A stretch of DNA of 64,000 nucleotides. Source: Spisula solida (lineage: Eukaryota > Mollusca > Bivalvia > Venerida > Mactridae). The DNA is taken from NCBI GenBank assembly GCA_947247005.1, contig OX365955.1:44681822-44745821 (forward strand). Direction: 5' to 3'. The notes under the pieces are model-generated. The model saw only the letters and a list, made by a program, of their open reading frames with translations. It had not been told where the DNA came from and did not search any database. The position numbers were made by a program, and so were the translations under genes. Below, piece by piece: positions 30,598 to 41,792 of the stretch; positions within the stretch are counted from its first letter, which is position 1, and every line of letters starts with the position of its first letter.

Positions 30598-31041
30598 TTT
30601 AATATTTAAAATGCATAGTCGACAATATGGTTCGCACGTTGTCGCATTCCAGCATGATGCCATGAAACATTATTACTAATCTTGCTAATCAGATCAGTGA
30701 ATGCAGTTCCTAACATAGTTGTCATCCATGGCGCTTTTTCAAGATTAAGTTCAAGGCATTCTCCAAACACGTGTAGTGTAAAAGACACATATCCACCTTT
30801 CCATGCAAAGTTAACATACATAAGCATCACACATTCCTCATCGCAGGAGTTTGTGTTTAAGTTCCACTGTCAGTATCGCAGTCGTTCGTGGACTAGCAAG
30901 TTTATAATGCGTAGTCGACAATATGGATCGCACGTTGTCGCATTCCAGCATGGAGCCATGAACTTCATTACTAATTTTGCTAATCAGAGCAGTGAATGCA
31001 GTTCCTAACATAGTTATTATCCGTAGCACTTTCAAGCACAC
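30598..31041. repeat. direct duplication, about 140 bp, 298 bp apart
   Basis: 30608-30740 and 30906-31040 share AGTCGACAATATGG, CGCACGTTGTCGCATTCCAG and AGTGAATGCAGTTCCTAACA in order, at roughly 85-90% by eye. About 160 unique bases lie between. Short minus-strand frames share LGTAFT-LISKISN across both copies but then read in different frames, which argues against a conserved protein. Confidence 0.85.
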
Positions 31042-33572
31042 TATCCTGACAATGCTTTAGTGGTTGGGAGCGTTCTCACTTTTATACCAATTACTACCAC
31101 TGGAACGAGCAATGGTAATATTTAAAATGGCCGTCCGAAATACTGACACATCACCCTTATAAGTCCTATATTTGGTTTTCATGGTAACAAAGCAACCAAA
31201 CCTATAAGCGACAACGAAATACAATGCTTAAGAACAAGGCTAAGAATTTAGAAAGGATGTCAAATGTTGCTCCCATCTTATGAATGTTTGTTTGACTGTC
31301 CGAATCCGTGCAGACTTAAGATTTATTTTGCGGTTGTCATATTTTCAAGTATCTGACAACAACACTAACAAAGGACCATCTGGCAATGATCCAACTTGCG
31401 GTTTGATTAATAACTAAATAATTAAAAGAGCTAACGGAGCCTAGTGCTTGATCGGTTTGTGTTTTTGAGAAAGCAGACCTAATTAAGAATACCGATCGAT
31501 TGTAGTTTAGAACTGATCAGAGGGTTCTAGTCGTACATGATGTTCATTTTCGAGATGTAATGTAGATCTACGATAATGACTTAATATTTCAAAAAGATGA
31601 AAAAAATCGGACAGGGAATGCAGAACTCAACTTAAACAGCCGAGCAGCGAAAACATAAAAAAAACATCACATACCAGAAGTACACCACACAGTGTCCAAC
31701 TTACATATGAACACACACGTCTCGGAACCACTATGCATGGACATACTATTATAACGTTTCTCTTAAGCTGATTATAAACAGCAAGTAAAGATGTTAATGT
31801 ATTTGAAATGCTTAGTTTTGACTGCAAGACGTGTAAGTGATTACATTGTGTTCTTGTAATAGTTCAACTATAGACCTTGGGAGGGAATTATACTCATTGT
31901 AAACGACGGTATGGTTGGTTTTATGATCAATTTATCAGTCAAGTTTGAGATATATTATAGTGTTGTTATATGTAACCCCGGGGATGATTTTATAGTTTCT
32001 ACTCCGTATAACCCGAGTGTAGAGTCGTTTAATCTTTCTTAGAAGATGGACATTACAAGAGGAAATCAAAGATCTGATGTATTCTGATAGACAGAAGCTT
32101 ATAGACTCTTTGTTCTTTATATTGTGGTTATATGCTACAATATACATTATATGATCATTAATTCAGACTTCATACGGAATATCAGACAAAGTTGTTTTGA
32201 AAAGTTTTGGCGGTTTTAGTTGGACAAGGATAAAAGAAACCTAGAATCGGGTTACGCTAGCAGAAGATGTAACAAGTTTAATTTAATCAGTCGACAGCAG
32301 ACTGTATTATCTAAAAGGCATACATCTCACTATTTACTGTTGTTTAGCATACAGTTGTAGAATGTTGTATCTTTCTGCAGTTTCTTCTGGGTTGTCAATC
32401 ATTTAACCTGTATATGTCAGTCATTTAGCGATGTTCGAACTGTGCTTTGTACTGGAATAATCCAACAAATGAGTTTTCAGCATGTCCTCCAACTTGGTGT
32501 TTTTTCTACCTTCTTTCTATATCCAACACATCTTACAGCGCGGTTAATGTTTTTAGCACTATATCTAGCAAAATGTTTTCCAAATTGTGTAGTCGTGTTA
32601 TCCGAACCATACACTAGAACATGGAAACTTGGCTGGCTATGAATCGAACATCGTTCTGAGAGCGTAGAAGTCGCCAAGTTAAGTATGTACATGGTTTAAA
32701 CTCCGACCCCAGGGTTTTGTAATTCTTTATTTACTATAATTTTGTTTTTGTCAATTTAACACACATTATTATATTACTTGTATTTGCCAAAAGGACTGTA
32801 TAAAATAAATAATCACTTAAGCAGTATTTTGTAACAGTTTGTTTTGGAGTCAGTGTTTCCCTTTCGACAAAATCGACGAGGTGTTTTGCCCACTTTTGTC
32901 AGACTCTCTACTCGACTTGCCTACGAGGAGCCTATTATGGCATTTCGTAACCTCGTCAATAAGACGTTAAAATATTTCCCATCTCACTTCGTCAGTTCAC
33001 AGTGTAAACAAGACAGTAAAAACAACATGTGCGAGCTTTATACTTTCATCTGCACTGCGGTCTTTGATGTTAGGAAAGTACACACTCATTATGCAGGGCC
33101 ATGACAGCCTTTGTACCAAAACAAAAATGACTCATTTAAACTTTAATAACATATTCTCTGAAGCTACGTTTTATTCTATATTTGAAATCAGTTTATATTG
33201 ATTTGAAGTCTTTTTTGTTTCAATGAGATACAATAAATGATCGCCATTTTTTTCTTAATTGCCCCATAAAATTCTCTAAGTTGTAAGTTGTTATATCTAT
33301 CTATTGCAATCATATGTTGTAAGTCTATTTTCGTTCCTGTTTATTACTCTTTCCCTCTTTCTCTGCCAAAACTTATGATTCAAACTTTAATAAGGAATGT
33401 GTTTATTCCTATTTTATCTTTTCATTCTTCAAAACTCATTAACAGCTTAAGTTGATGAGCTTAAACCTACAGTTTTCTAGATCAATCAAATACATGGCAA
33501 GTAACAAAGTCTGGTCTGGTCTGGAGTTAACTGTCTTAACTTTGTCTGAAATCAAAATGTAGAACACGACAT
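31042..33572. other. no gene recognised
   Basis: CGGACAGGGAATGCAGAACT near 31609 is a fragment of the family also present at 17108 and 56949. Otherwise no structure is seen in about 2.5 kb. Confidence 0.5.
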
Positions 33573-33842
33573 CGAGGCATTTAGCTCCACAATAACGCTT
33601 GGTGCAGTTACACACACACTTAACATTTTTTATCACGAGCAGATAGACCGACCATTCGAAATCACTTGATTGCCGATACAGTCGTTTCTTGTATAAATCA
33701 CAAAATCACAAACTCGACGCACTTTGCTCCACAATGGCACATTAACCTTTGGTACACTAACACATACACACTCAACATTTTCATTACGAGCAGAGGAACA
33801 AACTACTTGATTTGGCATATAGTCGCATCTTGTGTTTAATTA
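33573..33842. repeat. diverged tandem duplication, about 140-bp unit x 2
   Basis: 33573-33705 and 33714-33842 share GCTCCACAAT, a CACACACACTYAACATTTT-like stretch, ACGAGCAGA, ACTTGATT and AGTCG, in order. Divergence is moderate and there is no coding signal. Confidence 0.7.
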
Positions 33843-34224
33843 TATTTCTAATAATACGCTCTAACAACCTATTTGAATGGAAAGTGTCTGTATGCAGTTG
33901 GTATATTCATTCATTCAATGTGTAACACTTTTCTATATACATTGTAGTTGATTAATACCCACTCTATAACTCTCTGAATATTGACTTCCGCCCATGCATT
34001 ATACAACACTATTTACTACTCCGCTAATGTATCAATATTAATCATTTTTCTGTTCTAGCAAAGAAGAAACATTTATTAACACCCGCCTACTCATTTCCAT
34101 TGGCACATCTTTGGTGATTACAATTTAAAAAACGTGCGCTATAAATATGCAAATAAGTATAAGCTTTGTAATCGACATTACTGTACTTGTGATAATTTTT
34201 GGGTTTGTCTCAATGGGTTTGTGT
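33843..34224. other. no recognisable feature
   Basis: Nothing seen. Confidence 0.5.
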
Positions 34225-34355
34225 GCCCCCGTAGCTCAACGGTTAGCGCGCTGGCCGTCTAATCTAGCGACCTGGGTTTAAAAACGTGTGGATGCAATAA
34301 TATGCCTGCCATGTTTCAACAGTAAACTGACTGACAAATTAAGGCTATGCTCGAT
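34225..34355 (+). mobile_element. tRNA-headed SINE, copy 2
   Basis: GCCCCCGTAGCTCAACGG and GCGCGCTGGCCGTCT match the head of the SINE at 27910-28050. The B-box has decayed to GGTTTAAAAAC. The body CTGACTGACAA ... AAGGCTATGCTCG also matches. The two copies are in opposite orientation 6 kb apart. Confidence 0.75.
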
Positions 34356-34360
34356 ATCTC

Positions 34361-34452
34361 GGATAGTTTAGTTGAGTGGTATAATGCTTTAAATAGAACT
34401 CATTGGTCTAGGCGATGACGCCGTACAGTATAGGTTCGAACCCTACCACATA
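34361..34452 (+). repeat. second tRNA-like sequence beside the SINE
   Basis: TTAGTTGAGTGG is A-box-like, and GGTTCGAACCC (34433-34443) is a perfect B-box inside a T-arm that can pair (TATAGGTTCGAACCCTA). The boxes are further apart than in an ordinary tRNA, so this is more likely a SINE head or pseudogene. It abuts the SINE on its left, so the two may be parts of one composite element. Confidence 0.5.
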
Positions 34453-35580
34453 CATCCTTACCACTATGTATAAACTACCTGGTATTGTATAAGGCATTTC
34501 CGTACTGTATAATGTCCGTTCGGGACGTGGTGGTGAAGGAATATTAGTTCAGTAACATTGTAAGGAGCAGAAGGAGAACAAGAAGGCAACATGATACAGT
34601 CTCAGGTTTATGATTATACTACATGGCCTTCATGTAGGCACTTCCTTGATATGAGATAATATAATCTTATCTATGAGTGCATTAAATATATATATTTTTA
34701 ATAAACATGAGTTTTACTACGTATTGTAAGAACCACTTGAGTATACTCAGACTGCATGCAGCTGCGTGGTGCAGATTTAGACTCGTGATTAGATTGTTTC
34801 TTGGTTGTTAAACTTCTAAGGTAATTGATATCATCTTTACTTTGTTTAAAATCAAATTAATTGCGAAATGCGATTACATGTACACGTTTTGCAGGGTCGA
34901 ATTTCTGTACAAAAAATGTCGATTTTCGTGCATGCTAATCATGATTTTTCAGTCATACTCTGGAGAAAGATAATAACGGGCGTTGGGGTAAAAAGAACAA
35001 AAATACTTCGTTCAATAAACGTTTATGCCCCCGACCATAATTCTGTAGAAATGTTGGATAGCATTACATGGTTTTGACTAAGTAATATGTTGATGACGAC
35101 CTACAAGTATGCTACGTTTGAAAGCGATGCCTTGTTGGACTTCAAAAATATTTGAGTTTCAACAACTTAAAAGTTTTGATTAACATTTTCGGACGAACGG
35201 ACAGACAGGGCAATCACTATATGCTTCCGCATCAGTAGATGCCGGGGCACAACAAGTATTACTATGTATTCTGAAAAGGGTACCCAATTAATACGACCAA
35301 CGTTCTGAAATATCACCCTAAGCAATAACACCATAATACTATCAACAAACACAGAAACATGGGTATGGGTGAATACTGGACAGCAAAAAAGCAACAAAAT
35401 AGCGAACAAGAGAACGTTCATTACAAATGACTAAAACTTGATGTGCATGAACGGCAGCTTGGCCTTGTTCAACAATCGATGAATAAATTTGAAGAAACAA
35501 ACTTGTTTTCAGTTTTCATTTTATGCAATGTCTATGATACAATTACCTACAGCTTTTTTGATACCGTGATTATATAATAT
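34453..35580. other. no convincing gene
   Basis: A minus-strand ATG frame at 35167-35421 (84 codons) starts MNVLLFAILLLFCCPVF, a signal-peptide-like run. The rest shows no family features and nothing else supports it. Confidence 0.45.
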
Positions 35581-35581
35581 T

Positions 35582-35640
35582 TAATAATAATAATAATAAT
35601 AAAGACTTTATTTATAGAGGGAACATACTGATGGCTTATG
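35582..35640 (-). mobile_element. retroposon 3' tail, copy 1 of 3
   Basis: (AAT)n followed by AAAGACTTTATTTATAGAGG. On the minus strand this is a 3' end of the form AAATAAAGTCTTTATTATT. The same junction recurs at 44344 and 63060, so it marks the 3' end of one LINE or SINE family. The body towards higher coordinates is not recognised. Confidence 0.65.
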
Positions 35641-37246
35641 TTAGAACTTATTATGTAGTCATGTTCAAGTACAATACGGTATACCAAAATCCTATATCGG
35701 TTGCGACTTATGTTTATCGTTACGGAAAATGAAGTTCAACCCACCGTTTTAAATGAGGTTTTAAATTGAATATGATTACTTCATCAACTTGTGTAAGTTT
35801 CTGATACGCTCATTTTACCTCGTGTGAGATGCCAGACCTACTTAATGTACCGAAATACCGGTCTTTATTCCAAACGCAAACTTTGGATGCAACCGGTCCA
35901 GTACGAGCTGGATTTCTTTTATTGTCACATCTATTCAAATCAATGAATGGGTGTAGGATTCACGCTTATCATAACCAGTTTATTTTCTCTCTAACGTTTG
36001 ATAGAATAAATTTGATCGATAAATTATGCAACACATATACTATATCAAACCATGGGATAGCATTGATATTTTAAATGTAATTTTGCGCCTCATTGCGACC
36101 AATTATGGTGTTAGTTTAATTTACTGTCGCCTTATTTGATTCGTATAGCCCGGGTATGCGACGAATTTTAAGATTATACTTTATTAGATGCATGTCTAAG
36201 TTTGCGGGGTGTTTTTTGGTGTTTTGCTTAAGTCATTCACCGATACATACATGCTAAGTATATTTCATACCCGGTCCAAATTCCTTGAAAAAAACTTAAG
36301 TTATTGCTCAGCTGAGACTGTTATTTTGAATTTATTATATGACTACAATTTTAGTCTTGTGATGTAGATTGCTACCAGAAACTGTGTATATAGTTATTGC
36401 TAAATATTGATTTAGTAGGTGATTTTCGTATAAAATGCTCATGGAAATCCAACAGTAATGAATAATGAAGAACTTCGTATTTGAGCTTATTATAACTTTA
36501 AAGCACTATTTTCTGTAAAAGTCGCACTTATTATGGATTGTTCTTTTTAATTGACATTGGCATCTCACTGTGATGAAACACTATATACAAGTAAATATGA
36601 AAGTCATTTAACAAACAAAATACATTTTTAAAATAACAGCCTCGTCTGAGCAATAATTTAAGTTTTTTCGTGGAATTGGTTGTTGGTTTGATTAAAATGA
36701 CTTATCAGTTATCGGTCCTGTGGTCTTGTGTTCAATCTTAATGCTTTCCCAATCTATGTAACATTTTCAACATTAAATTCTTAAATTTGACTGCAGTTTG
36801 CCATATTTATGTTATTAACAAAGGTGTTGTTTACATTATTAGTGTAACGAATACCTTGCTCGTCTATGCTGTTTTGTATTTAGACAGAATTTGATATGAA
36901 TTTGCAATGAAAAGGCAGTTAACACCTGTCGTACCTGGAAAAAAACTTGTTGTCACTTAACAATTTGTTTACATTGTTGGATGTGACGGATATGATATGA
37001 ATGTAATGCAGGTATTACTATCATCCCTGTTAGCATTACAAGTCATCAAAACGATAAACTAGAAAATTAACTCCGATATGGACAATTTCATATAGTTTGA
37101 TTTTAAAATCGACTACCACCCACAGTTTCATGATCGGCGGTATTACGCCTCTTCTTCAAGGAATATACTCATTGTATAAACTCCTATAAGGATGTCAGTT
37201 GACCAAATCAGTGTTCTTGGAATCAAAGTTGGCCAATACTGTCCAG
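35641..37246. other. no recognisable feature
   Basis: AT-rich; nothing beyond the possible body of the retroposon at its left edge. Confidence 0.5.
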
Positions 37247-37398
37247 CTGGGGTAGTATTCAATATTGCTCTTACTTGACTTAAGGATAAGGACAACCAAT
37301 CAGATCACGCCATATTAAACTCTTGGTCAGTAACAGGTGATATGATTGGCTATCCTTATTCTCAAATTAAATAAGATCAATATTGAATACCACCCCAG
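37247..37398. mobile_element. palindromic MITE, copy A
   Basis: The left arm, CTGGGGTAGTATTCAATATT then ACCAATCA at its inner end, pairs over about 56 bp with the right arm ending at 37398 (CAATATTGAATACCACCCCAG). The centre includes CTTGGTCAGTAACAGG. It is non-coding. It abuts a second copy in the same orientation. Confidence 0.88.
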
Positions 37399-37688
37399 GG
37401 GTAGTATTCAATATTGATCTTACTTGACTTAAGGAAAAGGACAACCAATCAAATCGCGCCATATATATATATTAAACCCTTGGTCAGTAACAGGCTACAC
37501 ACGCAAACATTCTAAAATAGATAATTAAATATAGTCAAAATAACGATAGAAACTATAAAGATAGAGAATGCTCGCCCATATGGGTTATCCCGGTGGCGAG
37601 GGTAAATAAATCCAACAACAGTAACAGGCGATATAATTGGCTATTTTTTCTCCAATTAAATAAGATCAATATTGAATACCACCACAGG
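37395..37688. mobile_element. palindromic MITE, copy B, interrupted
   Basis: The same element as 37247-37398, starting at the very point where copy A ends, with a 123-bp insertion at 37496-37618. The right arm, from about 37630 to 37688, again ends CAATATTGAATACCACC. The two copies share the CCAGGGG border. Confidence 0.88.
37485..37629. mobile_element. 123-bp insertion with 11-bp target duplication
   Basis: CAGTAACAGGC at 37485-37495 is repeated at 37619-37629. Copy A has the site only once. The inserted bases 37496-37618 contain a hairpin with CTCGCC (37571-37576) and GGCGAG (37595-37600) and end AATAAATCCAACAA. An 11-bp duplication suggests LINE-driven retroposition or a Mutator-type event. 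The family is not recognised. Confidence 0.85.
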
Positions 37689-39697
37689 AAAACTGGTTTG
37701 GTGAATCACTTGCAGTATATAACAAATAACTGACAACTTTACCACATCTTCACACGTAGACCGGTAGATAACCGTAGTCAATATCCAATATCAGGAAAGT
37801 CCTGAACCTGTCCAAAACTTGAAACCGGGTTCTCCAGATGATGGAATTTGGTTTTGTCAACTGTGCTAACCTGACAGGGCTCAAGTCTAGAAACACGCTT
37901 ACAATTATCAAACTAACTTAGAGTATTTTTGTATAATTGTATAATAATCTACTTCATTCAATTTTTACCGTATGAAATTGTAATTATATATACATTTTTT
38001 TCAAAATATATTGCGTTATACCGTCCGTTGTGACGTCATTATAACGTTGGGACAATTCCAGTTTACGTGTTTATAAATGAAATTAAATTCACAGTGATGA
38101 CAATACCTAAAATAACTAGTACCTTATTGTGCGGATATATACTAGGTAAAAATTAATTAAAACAATAGTGTCATTGTATTTATTAGTGATAGCTAAAATG
38201 TGTTTTTTCTATACCTATTCTTGCATTGGTCATATTTGTGACATCTGATGACAGTTTCCTAAATTCACGGCCAAACGCTTATTATTTGCATATGATGTTC
38301 GCGGACATGATGTCACGTCGTTAGGTCATCGTGATACAAATTGACGAAGTTTTGGCGATTTGTGATAAAAAATATCGACACAGCATGTTTATGCATCCCG
38401 CTGTCTTGCTTTGGACGCAACGTGTGACACTGTTTTTTGACGTCACTTTCTTTTGAAAACGTAGAATATAACTCTTATGAAACACGATATTCTTTAAATA
38501 TGTACATAAGAACGAAGCTCCATGTATGCTCTTTCCGTCGATATTCAGGACTTTATAGTAGTACGTTATTTATATGAATTCGGCACACTCATTACAGGCA
38601 TTACGTTCGATTTATCGAAAAGACACCAATTTCGTGCGTAACGTCAAATGAAATTTACGTTGGATGATTTGACCTCATCTATAGCAGAATCAGACTGCAT
38701 GTACATAAATATGCTAGTATTTTGTTTACTGGTAGTTCGCCATCTTGCTGTATCTCGGTGCAGGTTTCCGATTTTCATCTGAAAACAATTTGTAATTTGG
38801 CATGAGTCACGTGCTATAATTATATAGTTTTATTAGTTGTTATAAAGTTAAATATTTTGTGAATCAGATGAGATCGTCTCATGGATATTAAGACTCAATC
38901 ATATCACAGTTAGCAAATGCAGAAATTACCGACACTCTGGAAAGCAATAAGCAAGCACCCCGTGCTACCATTCATTTAGGGATAATGTGTGAGGTATTCC
39001 GAACGCAGCGTTTCATTTAATAGAATCATAATATTTTATAAAGAAATCTTAAATAATATTATGACTTATCTCTAAGATTCACAAGAAACTCTCTCGTTCT
39101 CCCCAGCATTATTCTCAAGCTAATCTTCTGTAATAGGCTGCATTTTATACCAGCATATGTCTATTACTAAATTATTACTTTTCTTATGACACGTGATCGA
39201 TCAACGAGATTTGAACCATTTGACTGTTGGTTGGTCGTCATGGGAACGGATTACATATTTTAACCAAATATCTTCTTTTATGACCCATCCCGACACAGAT
39301 GGCTTTGAATTTGACCACAGGAATTTGTAATCAGGTTTAATGCTTGGTTTCAATGATTTTGCTGTGTCGCCGATGATTAACAGACTACTGCATTCAACAT
39401 TTCTCGCAGATGTGCTGCAGTTGTTGTGTTTCTTTGTTGTTGCATGCAAAAATGCTCAAATTGTTAATCGGATTCCACAAAATATATTAATATGTGTGAT
39501 TCTTACATTATGTCATCGTCGTATGCTACGTTCACTCAAGTACGCCATGTTTTTGATAACCTGCAGTAGATATGGTACATTATTACATCACAGACATCCG
39601 ACGATAACATATTATGATGGAACTCGCTTTACAAACTTCTTTTGAAACTTTAGGGGCGCATTTTCTTTACTTGTAAAGATTTACAAACATAGTGCAA
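37689..39697. other. no recognisable feature
   Basis: About 2 kb with no clear coding frame or repeat. Confidence 0.5.
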
Positions 39698-39842
39698 CCT
39701 CTGTAGAGCAACACCACTGGGGAGCTGCAAATATTGACCGTTGTTTAGAGGTTTGTGCTTTACAAAATCTAAATTTACATTAAATATCGGCTTTGGCGAC
39801 TTTTAAAGGCATTGTTATAGAGCGATTGTTGCTCTACAGAGG
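39698..39842. mobile_element. MITE, 145 bp, perfect 16-bp inverted ends
   Basis: CCTCTGTAGAGCAACA (39698-39713) and its exact reverse complement (39827-39842). No target duplication was recognised. It sits directly upstream of a minisatellite. Confidence 0.78.
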
Positions 39843-39871
39843 GCCTCGCGGCACATATTGTGCTGTTTTCC

Positions 39872-40277
39872 TTAAAGTTAACCAGTCTATCAGTATTTCC
39901 TAAAAGTGAACCAGTCTATCAGTATTTCCTAAAAGTGAACCAGTCTATCAGTATTTCCTAAAAGTGAACTAGTCTATCAGTATTCCCTAAAAGTGAACCA
40001 GTCTATCAGTGTTCCCTAAAAGTGAACCAGTCTATCAGTTTTTCCAAAAAGTGAACCAGTCTTTCAGTGTTCCCTAAACGTGAACCAGTCTATCAGTGTT
40101 CCCTAAACGTGAACCAGTCTATCAGTATTTCCTAAAAGTGAACCAGTCTATCAGTATTTCCTAAAAGTGAACCAGTCTATCAGTATACCTAAAAGTGAAC
40201 CAGTCTATCAGTATTTCCTTTTCCTAAAAGTGAACAAGTCTATCAGTATTTCCTAAAAGTGAACCAGTCTATCAGTA
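39872..40277. repeat. minisatellite, 29-bp unit x 14
   Basis: The unit is AGTGAACCAGTCTATCAGTA plus TTTCCTAAA. There are fourteen copies; variants TTCCCT and AAACG cluster in the middle, and one copy carries a short internal duplication (TTTCCTTTTCC). Confidence 0.96.
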
Positions 40278-41573
40278 AATAGATCAATATTCACTTTTTC
40301 AACTTTGACTCTCTTACACTTGTCTTTAAGAAAAATTACGGTAATGAAGCAGGCAAAGCTAAACAGCTGTTTCTAAGAGATTGGCACACATAGATAGTTA
40401 AGTAAATTGCTTGAGAGCTATAATTGCAACGTATTACACAGTTTTTTTGTCAGATTTCAATGTATGTAAGGTGTATAGACTTAGATACAAATTACAAGAT
40501 ATCGATGAAATTTGTTCGTTGATAGATTCCCCACTTCTTCATCCTTTGATATAACATCTTCAGTTTCCGTTGGATTTGTCTAACTTCTCATAATAAGTTG
40601 GCAACTGATAGATTTATTGAGTATAAGACGCTGCATTCGTTCATTTCTCAAGTGCGTATCATCGCAACATCACTTGTTTTTCATTTATTTATCGCGACTT
40701 AAAAGTGATGCTTATGGTAGATCTATTCCGATGGCAATTTTCTTCTCATTTTTTTCATGATTTAGATGTATTTTGCGCATTTTAAGCAACTTGCTAGTTT
40801 AATCGTCCGCAACGACATATTTCACGACTCTTTAATTAGAAGTCAGAAATAGTACGCCGTCTGTTTCAATTGTTAAGATAGATCGAAAATTGTCAAACAG
40901 ACGTATACATGGGTCTGATAAGATCAGGTTAGTAAAAAACCGTGACAGCGTAGAAAACAGCCGACTCTAACTCTGTGTTGCTTATACACCAGAAAGCCGT
41001 CAGTGTTCGCTCAAATTATAGAAATAATTGCTTGAAACTTCATTCATGTTTTTCAGATACAGACAAGTTAATTTTATATTTTATTATAGGTCTATTTAAG
41101 AGATGAATTATTGGTTAAGATTGCCTATCAGTTGGTTAGGCTGTAATAGTTGTTGTACAGGATCCCTGCCACTGTGGTATAACGTTTGGGTTCAGGAAAC
41201 GAGTAGAAACTAGAGAGTGTTCCACGCTCGAACATTTCCACGAGCGTGCTTGTATACACCGACACATTACCTTTTTTCATTACAGAGTGAAGGTTGCAAA
41301 CTTTATGTATGTTTTAATTGGTCCGTATAAGACACGATCTAATTCATGGACACTTCAATCAATCAAAACTGCTGATTCGTAAACACATATTCTGTCATTA
41401 AGTTAATTACTTCCGATTAAAAGCCATTGATTAGAATGAAGTTGAATGACCATTCAAACATGTTATGTTAGAGGTTGCGAAATGTACTTGCGCGACTATG
41501 TGAACACGTTTTTGAGCATTTCGTCATCCGGGTATGTTTTTAAAGTTTTAAAAAGGAAAGGACGTCTGACAAA
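40278..41573. other. no recognisable feature
   Basis: Nothing seen. Confidence 0.5.
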
Positions 41574-41792
41574 GTGTGGTCAATGATCGAATTTCTTCCA
41601 TGTTGAATATGGTCAAAGGTCGAACCTATGCCATGGTCGCATGTGGTCATAGGTCGAATTTATGCCATGGTCGCATGTGGTCATATGTCCATATTCTTCC
41701 AAGGCCGAGTGTGGTCAAAGGTCGCCGATGATGTTCATCCATGGTCGAGTGTGGTCAAAGGTCGATGTTCTTCCATGGTCGAGTGTGGTCGG
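41574..41792. repeat. minisatellite, about 34-bp unit x 6
   Basis: Units built on TGTGGTCAAAGGTCGA, a variable stretch and CCATGGTCGAG, 34-40 bp long and fairly diverged. One unit has a 6-bp insertion. Confidence 0.92.

Noticed and set aside
35167..35421. 84-codon minus-strand frame with a signal-peptide-like start
   Set aside because: No domain, no supporting context; hydrophobic starts are common by chance in AT-rich DNA.
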